64,000 nucleotides of DNA, from contig CP072107.1 in NCBI GenBank assembly GCA_022870705.1, positions 1,548,501 to 1,612,500 on the forward strand, in the 5' to 3' direction. The DNA comes from Oscillospiraceae bacterium CM (GTDB taxonomy: Bacteria; Bacillota; Clostridia; Oscillospirales; Oscillospiraceae). This document shows, piece after piece, positions 16,060 through 23,695 of this stretch. The notes under the pieces are model-generated. The model was not told where the DNA came from. It did not search any database and worked only from the letters and a program-made list of their open reading frames with translations. A program made the translations under genes and the position numbers. Position 1 is the first letter of the stretch. Every line of letters starts with the position of its first letter.

Positions 16060-16088
16060 TTGGAAAATGACGATAGATATGTTAGAAT
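16060..16088 (+). promoter_or_regulatory. sigma-A-type promoter for a putative small RNA
   Basis: TTGGAA (16060-16065) and TAGAAT (16083-16088) with a 17-bp spacer on the plus strand, in the gap between two convergent genes. Confidence 0.6.
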
Positions 16089-16094
16089 ACGTTT

Positions 16095-16156
16095 CGGTAA
16101 AACGAACGGGCAAGGGTGCTTTTGTGACAGCCGAACTGTCATGAAAGCTTTTTTTA
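16095..16156 (+). ncRNA. putative ~60-nt small RNA
   Basis: Predicted from a sigma-A-like promoter followed within 30 nt by a strong intrinsic terminator (13-bp stem GCTTTTGTGACAG/CTGTCATGAAAGC, loop CCGAA, then T7). No gene on the plus strand uses this promoter. The RNA would be convergent with tmcAL and touch its stop codon. I know no family match. Confidence 0.45.
16118..16155 (+). terminator. intrinsic terminator of the putative small RNA
   Basis: 13-bp stem with two G-U pairs, 5-nt loop, and seven T residues on the plus strand only. The minus strand has no U tract, so it is not the tmcAL terminator. Confidence 0.7.
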
Positions 16157-17365
16157 GGGATGAAGCCGGTTCATTGCGCCCACAATGCGGGGGCTTCTCA
16201 TCCACTCCTGACCGCCGCTTCTGTTTTCGGCCCCCGGGCAGGCCAGCACATAAAAGTCCGTGGCGGCGGCTTCCTTCCGAAAAAGCGACAGCGCCGGACC
16301 ATTCAGACCCCTCGCTGAAGCCGGCTTTGTAATGACCGGCAGGCTCGACGTTTCTTTGATGTGATGCAAGACGGCCATCCCCGTTTTATTGAGCGCCAGC
16401 ACACGCACGAAGCAGGGCATGGCGCGGCTTTCAGACGCCGTCAGTCCAAGCGCGGCGCACATCACCATCCGGCGCAGCCGCGAGAGGGCGTACCGCTTCG
16501 TTTTTGTCATGCTGTAGAGTGCTTCAAGCGTCGGCGCCGTCAAAGCGGCGCGCATCAGACGGTGCTCCAGCCCTTCCGAGGCATCGGGCAGAGCGGCAAA
16601 ATCGTCAGGCTTCAGCATCCTCAGGCGCGCCAAAAGCGCTGTTTCGATGCCGGCCATAAATACAGGGCCGCGGCGGGCCGCGATCTCCGCGCGGTATAGA
16701 CGCCCGGCCTCATCCGGTATGAGCGGCCAGATATCTTTTCCGGCTCGCAGCAGGCATCTTAGGGCGGAAGCTGATTCATTCCCCTGTGAATCGTGCGCGG
16801 CGCCAAGGCGGCGAACTGTGACAGGCGCAATCGGCGCGCCAAGCGTTTTAAGCGCTTTGATATATTCAATGCCGAGAATATTGTTCGGCGTTTCCAGAAG
16901 ACGCGCCTTGTCCCCGAAAAGCCGGTTTGCTGCCCGCTGCCGCGCCGCGGCATAAGAGACGCCCGATGTCAGTTCCTTTTGAATCAGCCCGTCCATTTCC
17001 GGCCGAAGAAGGCCTTCGGCGACTTCGGCAAGCGGCGCCACATCGCCCGCCTCGCTGCCGAAGGACAAATGCGTGATAACGCCAAGCGCGTTGAACAGCG
17101 CAACCCCGCCCAGCGCAAACAGGGCTGCCGACGACAGAACGGACGGCAGCGGCAGCTCGACAACAAGGTCTGCCCCACACAAAACGGCGGCCTCGGCCCG
17201 CGCGTGCTTGCTGAACACGGCCAGCTCACCGCGCTGTACAAAATTACCGCTCATCGCGCAGACAATGGCTGTATCGGCACCGAGCAGGCGGCGTGTTTCC
17301 GCAATGTGATGGACGTGACCGTTGTGAATGGGGTTATATTCACTGATGATACCGGCGATCTTCAA
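16154..17365 (-). CDS. tmcAL: tRNA(Met) cytidine acetate ligase
   Basis: Installs N4-acetylcytidine at the wobble position of elongator tRNA-Met using acetate and ATP. It is 403 residues. The nucleotidyltransferase signature is at the N-terminus (GIISEYNPIHNGHVHHIAET, with the HxGH-type motif), followed by AMSGNFVQRGELAVFSKHAR and ADLVVELP. The start is a TTG at 17365 with GGAGG eight bases upstream. The family (YlbM) is commonly divergent from ackA in Clostridia, as here; both proteins handle acetate. Confidence 0.93.
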   Translation of the reverse strand: MKIAGIISEYNPIHNGHVHHIAETRRLLGADTAIVCAMSGNFVQRGELAVFSKHARAEAAVLCGADLVVELPLPSVLSSAALFALGGVALFNALGVITHLSFGSEAGDVAPLAEVAEGLLRPEMDGLIQKELTSGVSYAAARQRAANRLFGDKARLLETPNNILGIEYIKALKTLGAPIAPVTVRRLGAAHDSQGNESASALRCLLRAGKDIWPLIPDEAGRLYRAEIAARRGPVFMAGIETALLARLRMLKPDDFAALPDASEGLEHRLMRAALTAPTLEALYSMTKTKRYALSRLRRMVMCAALGLTASESRAMPCFVRVLALNKTGMAVLHHIKETSSLPVITKPASARGLNGPALSLFRKEAAATDFYVLACPGAENRSGGQEWMRSPRIVGAMNRLHP

Positions 17366-17479
17366 CGCATGAACCTCCGTTCATCGGTTTTACAAGATGA
17401 CAACATAAATCATACATCACCTTTTATCTTCAGATATTATTGTAAAGCATGTATATTAATTTTCAAGGGGTTTGCATAA

Positions 17480-18676
17480 ATGAACGTATTAGTCATTAAC
17501 GCCGGCAGCTCGTCACTGAAATATCAGCTGTTCGATATGGAAAACGAGATGGTTGCCGCCAAAGGCCTGTGCGAGCGCATCGGTATCGACGGCCGTATGA
17601 AGCACACGCCGCTCGTCGGCGATAAACCTGAGTACAAAGCCGATATCGCATTGCCGACTCACGCCGAGGCCATCGCCGCCGTTATCAAGATGCTGACAAG
17701 CCCGGCACACGGTGTCATTTCAAGCCTTGATGAGATTGGTGCCGTCGGCCACCGCGTGCTGCACGGCGGGCAGCGTTTTTCGAGCAGTGTTCTGATTGAT
17801 GCTGGTGTTATCCGCGCAATTACGGAGTACATCCCGATGGGGCCTCTTCATATTCCGGCAAATCTGATGGGCATCAAGGCCTGCCAAAAAGCGATGCCTG
17901 GCGTGCCGCAGGTCGCCGTGTTCGACACGGCTTTTCATCAGACGATGCCGAAGCATGCCTTCATTTATCCGATTCCATATTTTTATTATGAAAAATACGG
18001 CGTCCGCCGCTACGGGTTTCACGGCACGTCGCACCGTTACGTCTCGCAGATGGCAATCGAGTTTCTCGGCATCCCTGTCGAAGGCTCGCGCATTATCACC
18101 TGCCACCTCGGCAACGGCTCATCTCTGGCGGCCGTGAAAGACGGCAAGTGTATTGACACAACGATGGGCCTCACCCCGCTGGAAGGTCTGCCGATGGGCA
18201 CACGCAGCGGCAGCATTGACCCGGCGATCGTCGAATTCATGCACAACCATGAGGGGCTGTCAATCCATCAGGCGATGGAGGTGCTTAACAAAGAGTCGGG
18301 CGTCCTCGGCATTTCCGGTGTCTCCTCCGACTTCCGCGACATTGAGGAGGCGGCGGCCGAGGGCAATGACCGCGCACAGCTGGCGCTTGATTACTTCAAC
18401 TACTGCGCCAAAAAATATATCGGTTCCTACATCGCCGCCCTCGGCGGCGCAGACGCCATTGTCTTCACAGCCGGTCTCGGTGAAAACTCGCCGGAGACGC
18501 GGGAGGCTGTGATGGACGGCTTGGAAGGGTTCGGCATCCGTCTTGACAAGGAGAAGAACAAATTCAGAGGCCAGACCCGCGATATCACGGGCGAGGGCTC
18601 ATCAGTCCGGATTATTGTTATCCCGACGAATGAGGAGCTCGTCATCGCCAGGGACACAAAAGCCATCGTCGAGTAA
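17480..18676 (+). CDS. ackA: acetate kinase
   Basis: Makes ATP from acetyl phosphate and ADP, giving acetate as fermentation end product. It is 398 residues, the usual length. Signature 1 is VLVINAGSSSLKYQLF at the N-terminus, then GHRVLHGG near 90, HGTSHRYVS near 181, GLTPLEGLPMGTRSG near 231 and the C-terminal FTAGLGENSPETR near 330. AAGGGG lies upstream of the ATG. No pta gene is in the window. Confidence 0.97.
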   Translation: MNVLVINAGSSSLKYQLFDMENEMVAAKGLCERIGIDGRMKHTPLVGDKPEYKADIALPTHAEAIAAVIKMLTSPAHGVISSLDEIGAVGHRVLHGGQRFSSSVLIDAGVIRAITEYIPMGPLHIPANLMGIKACQKAMPGVPQVAVFDTAFHQTMPKHAFIYPIPYFYYEKYGVRRYGFHGTSHRYVSQMAIEFLGIPVEGSRIITCHLGNGSSLAAVKDGKCIDTTMGLTPLEGLPMGTRSGSIDPAIVEFMHNHEGLSIHQAMEVLNKESGVLGISGVSSDFRDIEEAAAEGNDRAQLALDYFNYCAKKYIGSYIAALGGADAIVFTAGLGENSPETREAVMDGLEGFGIRLDKEKNKFRGQTRDITGEGSSVRIIVIPTNEELVIARDTKAIVE

Positions 18677-18691
18677 TAAAAAGGAATAAAC

Positions 18692-18734
18692 CGCGCCGGA
18701 AGTCCGCTTCGTCGGACCGCCGGCGCGTTTTTTT
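18692..18734 (+). terminator. ackA terminator
   Basis: CGCGCCGG...CCGGCGCG stem with an inner GTCCG/CGGAC helix, followed by seven T residues. Confidence 0.9.
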
Positions 18735-18762
18735 GTGCTGTTTAGCATCGCGCAATTTGAGG

Positions 18763-18791
18763 TTGACAGCGTTCGGCAGACAGACTATTCT
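18763..18791 (+). promoter_or_regulatory. sigma-A-type promoter of the oxoamine synthase operon
   Basis: TTGACA (18763-18768) and TATTCT (18786-18791), 17-bp spacer. It predicts a leader of roughly 110 nt before the gene at 18906; no riboswitch was recognised in it. Confidence 0.7.
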
Positions 18792-18905
18792 AGTCCTAGC
18801 ATCTTTTGGGAAACGAGCATCCGGTAACTCTTGTGCCTGCGGTGATTATAGGCGTTATTTGCGCTTTTAATAAATTGTGCCGACAGCGGCGGAACGGACG
18901 ATGAG

Positions 18906-20078
18906 ATGATGGATATTTTTGAAAAATGCTATGCCTTTACGGCTGCCGACGACGCGAAAAAAGAGGGTATTTATCCTTATTTTCATGCGCTGGAATCGCG
19001 GCAGGACGTCGAGGTTATTATGGAGGGCAAACGCCGGATCATGCTCGGCTCCAACAACTATCTCGGGCTGACGACGCACCCTGAGATCATTGAGGCCGGG
19101 CGCGCGGCTTTTGAAAAATACGGCTCCGGCTGCTCCGGCTCACGCTTTTTGAACGGAACGCTGGAAATGCATTTAGAACTGGAAGATGAACTGGCCGCTT
19201 TTGTGAACAAGGCATCGGCCGTCACCTTCTCAACAGGCTTCCAATCCAATCTCGGCATCATCAGCGCCGTCGTCGGCCACGGTGACTATGTCGTCTGTGA
19301 CCGAGAAAACCATGCGAGTATTTATGACGGCTGCCGTCTCAGCTTCGGCAAAATGGTTCGTTTTCTGCACAGCGACATGGCGGACCTTGAGCGCGTGCTG
19401 CAGAGCATCCCGGAAGGGGCCGGCAAACTGATTGTGACAGACGGCGTCTTCAGCATGGGCGGCGACATCGCCCGTCTGCCGGATATTGTAGCCCTCGGTA
19501 AAAAATACGGCGCGCGGATTATGGTTGATGATGCGCACGGTCTCGGCATTCTTGGAAACGGCGGGCGCGGCACCGCCGATTACTTTGGGCTGACGGACGA
19601 TGTGGATATCATCATGTCAACGTTCAGCAAATCTTTGGCCAGCCTCGGCGGCTTTATGGCGGCCAGCGACAAGGTGTGCGACTTCGTGCGCCACAATTCC
19701 CGGCCGTTTATTTTCTCGGCCTCCATCCCGCCAGCCAACTGCGCGACGGCATTGGCGGCGCTGCGCCACCTGAAAAAGCACCCGGAGATTGTCAAGCGCC
19801 TCAACGACCTGTCTGTCTATATGCGCCGCGGTCTACTGGCGCGCGGCATTGAAATTAAAATGTCTCAAACGCCGATTATCCCGATTTATACCTACGAGGT
19901 GACAAACACGCTCATCAAAGCAAAGGCTCTTTACGACGCGGGCGTTTATGTCAATCCGGTTATGCCGCCTGCAACACCACAAAACGAATGCCTTTTGCGA
20001 ACGAGCTATATGGCGACGCACACCGAAGCGCTTCTTGACGAGGCACTTGACATCCTTAAAGACGTTTTGGTGAGCTGA
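18906..20078 (+). CDS. alpha-oxoamine synthase family enzyme (serine palmitoyltransferase / KBL / AONS-like)
   Basis: PLP-dependent enzyme of 390 residues that condenses an amino acid with an acyl-CoA or acyl-ACP and releases CO2. Family marks: MLGSNNYLGLTTHPEI near 42, GSGCSGSRFLNGT near 74, ENHASIYDGC near 139, VDDAHGLGILGNGGRGT near 203, and the PLP lysine in MSTFSKSLASLGGF near 238-251. The N-terminal extension and SRFLNGT block look more like bacterial serine palmitoyltransferases than biotin-pathway BioF. It is followed 1 nt later by a short-chain reductase, the pairing needed for a 3-keto sphingoid base. No biotin or threonine genes are nearby. Acyl and amino-acid specificity are inference. 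Confidence 0.85.
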   Translation: MMDIFEKCYAFTAADDAKKEGIYPYFHALESRQDVEVIMEGKRRIMLGSNNYLGLTTHPEIIEAGRAAFEKYGSGCSGSRFLNGTLEMHLELEDELAAFVNKASAVTFSTGFQSNLGIISAVVGHGDYVVCDRENHASIYDGCRLSFGKMVRFLHSDMADLERVLQSIPEGAGKLIVTDGVFSMGGDIARLPDIVALGKKYGARIMVDDAHGLGILGNGGRGTADYFGLTDDVDIIMSTFSKSLASLGGFMAASDKVCDFVRHNSRPFIFSASIPPANCATALAALRHLKKHPEIVKRLNDLSVYMRRGLLARGIEIKMSQTPIIPIYTYEVTNTLIKAKALYDAGVYVNPVMPPATPQNECLLRTSYMATHTEALLDEALDILKDVLVS

Positions 20079-20079
20079 G

Positions 20080-20865
20080 ATGAACGAGGTTGTGATAGTA
20101 ACGGGCGGCAGCCGCGGTATCGGCTACGCAACGGCGAGAAGCTTTGCCGAAAAGGGCTGCAAAATTTATGAAATCAGCCGCCATGCGGTTGAAAATCCCG
20201 GCGTCGTCCACCTTCAGGGCGACGTGACCGACCCGGCGTCCGTCAATGCCGCCGTCCAGCAGGTCCTTGAACGCGAAGGTCGTATCGACGTGCTCGTGTG
20301 CAACGCGGGGACCGTTCTTTCCGGTGCAATAGAGTTTACGGAACCGGAGCAGATCAAAATGCTCTTTGACCTCAATTTCTTTGGGACGGTCAACGCCGTG
20401 CGTGCCGTCCTGCCGTTGATGAGAAAAGCCGGGCGCGGGCGCATCGTCTGTACGAGCTCGATGGCCGCCCCCTTCCCGATTCCCTTTCAGGCGTATTATT
20501 CGGCTTCGAAAACGGCTGTTCTTGCCTTCTCGAGCGCCCTCGCGGGCGAGGTGAAAAAATTTGGCGTCAGCGTCACGGCTGTTTTGCCCGGCGACACAAA
20601 AACCGACCCCATCCGGCATAAATTCCACGTGGGTGACGATGTCTACGGCGGCATGATATCGCGCTCTGTCGCCGTGATGGAGCATGATGAAAGTAACGGC
20701 ATGTCCCCGGATACGGTCGGCAGCATTATCAGTGCCATCGCACTGAAAAAACGCGTCAAGCCTCTTTATGCCATCGGCTTTATATCAAAAATTCAGCTCT
20801 TTCTCAAGCGCCTGTTCACTGAAGCCTTTGTGCAAAAAATCATCGGCGCGATGTATGTCAAATAA
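20080..20865 (+). CDS. short-chain dehydrogenase/reductase, possible 3-ketosphinganine-type reductase
   Basis: Classical SDR of 261 residues. The NADP-binding GGSRGIGYATA is at about 8-18, CNAGTVLSGA near 83, catalytic serine in CTSSMAAPF near 126-134 and the YxxxK pair in YYSASKTAV near 144-152. The C-terminal tail KIQLFLKRLFTEAFVQKIIG may be membrane-associated. It starts 1 nt after the oxoamine synthase stop, so the two are one unit. Reducing the 3-keto product of that enzyme is the simplest role but is inferred. Confidence 0.85.
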   Translation: MNEVVIVTGGSRGIGYATARSFAEKGCKIYEISRHAVENPGVVHLQGDVTDPASVNAAVQQVLEREGRIDVLVCNAGTVLSGAIEFTEPEQIKMLFDLNFFGTVNAVRAVLPLMRKAGRGRIVCTSSMAAPFPIPFQAYYSASKTAVLAFSSALAGEVKKFGVSVTAVLPGDTKTDPIRHKFHVGDDVYGGMISRSVAVMEHDESNGMSPDTVGSIISAIALKKRVKPLYAIGFISKIQLFLKRLFTEAFVQKIIGAMYVK

Positions 20866-20902
20866 ACGAGCCATTTTGCAATAACGACGCCATCTTTTTG
20901 TA

Positions 20903-20931
20903 TTGACAAGAGTGAATCGGGATGATAAACT
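20903..20931 (+). promoter_or_regulatory. rplU promoter
   Basis: TTGACA (20903-20908) and TAAACT (20926-20931) with a 17-bp spacer. Confidence 0.75.
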
Positions 20932-20936
20932 TTACA

Positions 20937-21012
20937 AGCCGCTTTGAACGGGCTTGAAGCGAAAACATCTGTTTTCCGCCCCTAGAGCGAGTCTCAACAA
21001 TATGAGGTGAAA
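20937..21012 (+). promoter_or_regulatory. ribosomal protein L21 leader (putative)
   Basis: A short structured leader between the promoter and rplU with AAGCCGCTTTGAACGGGCTT pairing and a following GGCGGAAAA-type element. Firmicutes commonly have an L21 leader here, thought to mediate autoregulation. I assign it by position and hairpin content, not by a model search. Confidence 0.5.
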
Positions 21013-21019
21013 AAAGAGC

Positions 21020-21331
21020 ATGCATGCAGTGATTGAAACAGGCGGCAAACAGTACCGCGTGACCGAGGGCGACGTCATCTACATCGAAAAGCTCCCGATG
21101 GAAGCCAACGACAAGGTCACGTTTGACAAGGTGCTCGCCGTCATCGGCGAAGGCGTTTCGTCATTCGGCGCACCGACGGTGGCCGGAGCGAGCGTTATGG
21201 GCAGCATTATTAAAAACGGCAGGTCCAAAAAAATCATCGTGTACAAGATGCACGCAAAAAAAGGGTATCGCCGGAAGCAGGGTCACAGACAGTCCTACAC
21301 AAAGGTTCAGATTGAAAAAATCTCCGTCTGA
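21020..21331 (+). CDS. rplU: 50S ribosomal protein L21
   Basis: A 103-residue ribosomal protein with the standard start [20 protein letters not shown] and the C-terminal signature [29 protein letters not shown] precedes the ATG. It is followed by rpmA with only 40 nt between, leaving no room for the prp protease gene that usually lies there in Firmicutes. Confidence 0.98.
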   Translation: MHAVIETGGKQYRVTEGDVIYIEKLPMEANDKVTFDKVLAVIGEGVSSFGAPTVAGASVMGSIIKNGRSKKIIVYKMHAKKGYRRKQGHRQSYTKVQIEKISV

Positions 21332-21371
21332 GGAGATTGCGCGATATAAACACAAATCGGAGGTGTAAATC

Positions 21372-21635
21372 ATGGCACATAAAAAGGGCGTCGGTTCAAC
21401 AAAGAACGGCCGTGACAGCAAATCCAAGCGCCTTGGGCCCAAGCGCGCCGACGGGCAGTTTGTCCTCGCGGGCAACATCCTAGTCCGCCAGCGCGGCACA
21501 CATATCCATCCGGGCACGAATGTCGGCCGCGGCAGCGATGATACGCTGTTTGCGCTTGTTGACGGTAAGGTCAGCTTTGAGCATCTGGGCAAAGACCGTA
21601 AATGCGTTTCGGTCTACGAAGAGCTCGCGCAGTAA
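21372..21635 (+). CDS. rpmA: 50S ribosomal protein L27, without N-terminal extension
   Basis: An 87-residue L27 starting [20 protein letters not shown]. Most Firmicutes L27 proteins carry a roughly nine-residue N-terminal extension that Prp removes; here an in-frame stop lies one codon before the ATG, so no extension is possible. CGGAGGTG is the ribosome site. The absence fits the missing prp gene. Confidence 0.98.
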   Translation: MAHKKGVGSTKNGRDSKSKRLGPKRADGQFVLAGNILVRQRGTHIHPGTNVGRGSDDTLFALVDGKVSFEHLGKDRKCVSVYEELAQ

Positions 21636-21646
21636 CATATTGATTT

Positions 21647-21676
21647 AAAAAGCCGCTCCAAACGGGGCGGCTTTTT
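21647..21676 (+). terminator. rpmA terminator
   Basis: AAAAAGCCGC...GCGGCTTTTT stem ending in T5. Confidence 0.9.
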
Positions 21677-21692
21677 GCTGTGTGCGCGGGGC

Positions 21693-21721
21693 TTGCATCT
21701 TTTTACCAGTCGGCGTATAAT
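21693..21721 (+). promoter_or_regulatory. degV promoter
   Basis: TTGCAT (21693-21698) and TATAAT (21716-21721), 17-bp spacer. It leaves only a short untranslated leader before the ATG at 21740. Confidence 0.75.
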
Positions 21722-21739
21722 GCGCGTGGGGTGGTAAAT

Positions 21740-22585
21740 ATGCGCATTAAAATCACGTCGGACAGCACGTGCGATTTGACGCCGGCGCTTATTGCGCGGC
21801 ATGACATCACAATTTTTCCGCTCACAATTATAAAAGGCGACGGCGAATTTCTAGACGGTGTGGAAATCACACCGGAGGACATTTTTGAATACGTTGAAAG
21901 CGGCGCTGGCATCACGCATACGTCGGCCGTCAACGTCTCCGATTTTGGTGAGAAATTCGCCGTATTCTCGAAGGATTACGACGCTGTTATCCACGTCAGC
22001 CTCGGCGGCGACTTTTCGGCCTGCTGCCAGAACGCCATGATTGCCGCATCCGACTTTGACAACGTTTTCGTCGTCGATTCGCGCAATCTCTCCAGCGGTG
22101 TCGGCCATCTCGTCCTTGATGCCGCCGAGATGGCAAAAGCGGGTCTCACGGCATCGGAAATCGTTTCAAAGCTCAAGGCCCTTGTCCCGACGGTTGACGC
22201 CAGCTTTGTCATCGACTCGCTGAAGTACCTATACAGGGGCGGCCGCTGCTCCGGTATCGCGGCGCTCGGCGCAAACGTACTCAAGCTCAAGCCCTGTATT
22301 GAGGTTGACGACAGCAAAATGACCGTCGGCAGAAAGTACCGCGGCGACTTTGACAAAGTCATCCTCCAATACATAACGGACAGGCTAAAAGACCGTGACG
22401 ACATTGACACGCGGCGCATTTTTATCACGCACGCCTCCGGCGTTAAGCCCGCCGTCATCGAACGTGTGATGGAGACAATCCAATCGCTGCAGAATTTTGA
22501 CGAGATCATTGAATCAATCGCCGGGTGTACCATCTCGCACCACTGCGGGCCAGTTTGTCTGGGGATTCTCTATTACAGAAAATAG
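21740..22585 (+). CDS. DegV family fatty-acid-binding protein
   Basis: A 281-residue DegV/FakB-type protein. FakB subunits present a fatty acid to the kinase FakA for phosphorylation; many clostridial DegV copies are uncharacterised. Family marks: IKITSDSTCDLTPALI at the N-terminus, GAGITHTSAVNVSDF near 57, HVSLGGDFSACCQNA near 88, VVDSRNLSSGVGHLV near 112, SLKYLYRGGRCSG near 160 and the C-terminal HHCGPVCLGILYY. The ATG at 21740 has GGGGTGG five bases upstream; a longer reading to 21680 would include the promoter. Confidence 0.92.
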   Translation: MRIKITSDSTCDLTPALIARHDITIFPLTIIKGDGEFLDGVEITPEDIFEYVESGAGITHTSAVNVSDFGEKFAVFSKDYDAVIHVSLGGDFSACCQNAMIAASDFDNVFVVDSRNLSSGVGHLVLDAAEMAKAGLTASEIVSKLKALVPTVDASFVIDSLKYLYRGGRCSGIAALGANVLKLKPCIEVDDSKMTVGRKYRGDFDKVILQYITDRLKDRDDIDTRRIFITHASGVKPAVIERVMETIQSLQNFDEIIESIAGCTISHHCGPVCLGILYYRK

Positions 22586-22598
22586 GCGGATATTTTAA

Positions 22599-22628
22599 GG
22601 CGCTCACAGTGATGTGAGCGCCCTTTTT
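22599..22628 (+). terminator. degV terminator
   Basis: GGCGCTCAC-agtgat-GTGAGCGCC followed by CTTTTT. Confidence 0.9.
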
Positions 22629-22646
22629 GTTGTGTTGTGAAGAGGC

Positions 22647-22672
22647 GGGCGGGCATGGAAATCCGCCCCTAC
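22647..22672. repeat. REP-like palindrome
   Basis: GGGCGG-gcatggaaat-CCGCCC followed by CTAC, i.e. GTAG at the foot of the hairpin on the minus strand. Confidence 0.75.
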
Positions 22673-22688
22673 AGGGGGTATGATAAAC

Positions 22689-22713
22689 GGGCGGATATGG
22701 AATCCGCCCCTAC
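22689..22713. repeat. REP-like palindrome
   Basis: GGGCGGATatggAATCCGCCC followed by CTACGG; same orientation as the copy at 22647. Confidence 0.8.
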
Positions 22714-22743
22714 GGAGGATGGCAGAGGCATGGTCAAGCTGAC

Positions 22744-22769
22744 GGGGCGATGTGGGCATCGCCCCCTAC
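22744..22769. repeat. REP-like palindrome
   Basis: GGGGCGAT-gtgggc-ATCGCCCC followed by CTACGG. Third unit of the cluster, same orientation, different stem sequence. Confidence 0.75.
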
Positions 22770-22803
22770 GGAGAGGGCGCGGCAACCCGGAGCGTGCGGA
22801 CAT

Positions 22804-22833
22804 TGTCATTCTGAGCGCAGCGAAGAATCTTTC
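22804..22833. repeat. dispersed repeat of the CATTCTGAGCG...GAAGAATCT type
   Basis: A sequence recalled as a frequent intergenic repeat in many bacterial genomes; here GTCATTCTGAGCGCAGCGAA followed by GAATCT, next to the REP cluster and before phzF. Identified from memory. Confidence 0.5.
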
Positions 22834-22850
22834 TAAGGTACACTTTTGAT

Positions 22851-23633
22851 TCACAGATTGATTTCTCCTTTAAGATACAGCTTTGCATGTCCTCCGATCA
22901 TCACTCTCTCTCCATGGTCTTCACAAAACAATACTCCCCCACGTTCGGATAACTGCAAAGCTTTTAAATTGGACTTTCCTAATCTTTCAGCCCAAAACGG
23001 TATGAGAGTACAATGTGAAGATCCAGTTGCAGGGTCTTCCGGAACGCCTGCATTGGGTGCAAAAAACCTTGATACAAAGTCAGCTTTATCCCCTTTGGAA
23101 CTTATGATAAATCCAAAACAGTCTTTTATTTGTGAGAGCCTTCCAAAATCAGGTTTTATCTCTCTAATTTTAGCTTCGCTTTCAAATAACACTAATAAAT
23201 CTCTGGATTTGTAAATCTCAATTGGCTCCATGCCAAACGCCTCAGTTATTTCTTTTGTTTTAGAAATCAAAACCGGCTTCCTTGCAGGGAAGTTCATCCA
23301 ATAGACATCTTTTTCTTTTTGGACAGTCAAAATTCCGCTCATGGTCTCAAAAGATACTAACGAGATGTCAGTTTCCAAATAATTAAGAATTATATAAGCA
23401 CTTGCGAGCGTTGCATGACCACATAAATCAATTTCAACCTTAGGCGTAAACCATCTAAGGTCATAATGATCGCCCTTTTTCACAATGAAAGCAGTTTCCG
23501 ATAAGTTATTTTCAGCAGCAATCTTTTGAAGAACTCCATCTTCCAACCATGCGCTTAAAACACAGACAGCTGCTTGATTACCAGAAAAAAGTTTTTCTGT
23601 GAAGGCATCAACTATATACATCTGTATGTTCAT
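22851..23633 (-). CDS. PhzF family isomerase/epimerase
   Basis: A 260-residue protein with the two-domain diaminopimelate-epimerase-like fold. The catalytic glutamate is in AENNLSETAFIV near residue 43; DLCGHATLASAY near 70 and DPATGSSHCTLIPFW near 205 are family signatures. Most PhzF relatives outside phenazine operons have unknown substrates, and no phenazine genes are present. The ATG at 23633 has AGGAGG six bases upstream. It is clearly more AT-rich than its neighbours and sits beside a repeat cluster, which suggests recent acquisition. Confidence 0.9.
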   Translation of the reverse strand: MNIQMYIVDAFTEKLFSGNQAAVCVLSAWLEDGVLQKIAAENNLSETAFIVKKGDHYDLRWFTPKVEIDLCGHATLASAYIILNYLETDISLVSFETMSGILTVQKEKDVYWMNFPARKPVLISKTKEITEAFGMEPIEIYKSRDLLVLFESEAKIREIKPDFGRLSQIKDCFGFIISSKGDKADFVSRFFAPNAGVPEDPATGSSHCTLIPFWAERLGKSNLKALQLSERGGVLFCEDHGERVMIGGHAKLYLKGEINL

Positions 23634-23695
23634 ATGCATCCTCCTACTGTGTAAGAAAACAGGGAGCGAGCAGTGCCTTGCGGGCGGGCCTGTTA

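Noticed and set aside
18792-18905. Riboswitch in the leader of the oxoamine synthase operon
   Set aside because: No recognisable aptamer core or terminator/antiterminator pair could be found by eye.
20866-21019. Riboswitch before rplU
   Set aside because: Size and location fit a ribosomal protein L21 leader better than any metabolite riboswitch I know.
22640-22850. CRISPR array suspected from the evenly spaced palindromes
   Set aside because: Only three units with differing stems and unequal spacers, and no cas genes. They are REP-like elements.
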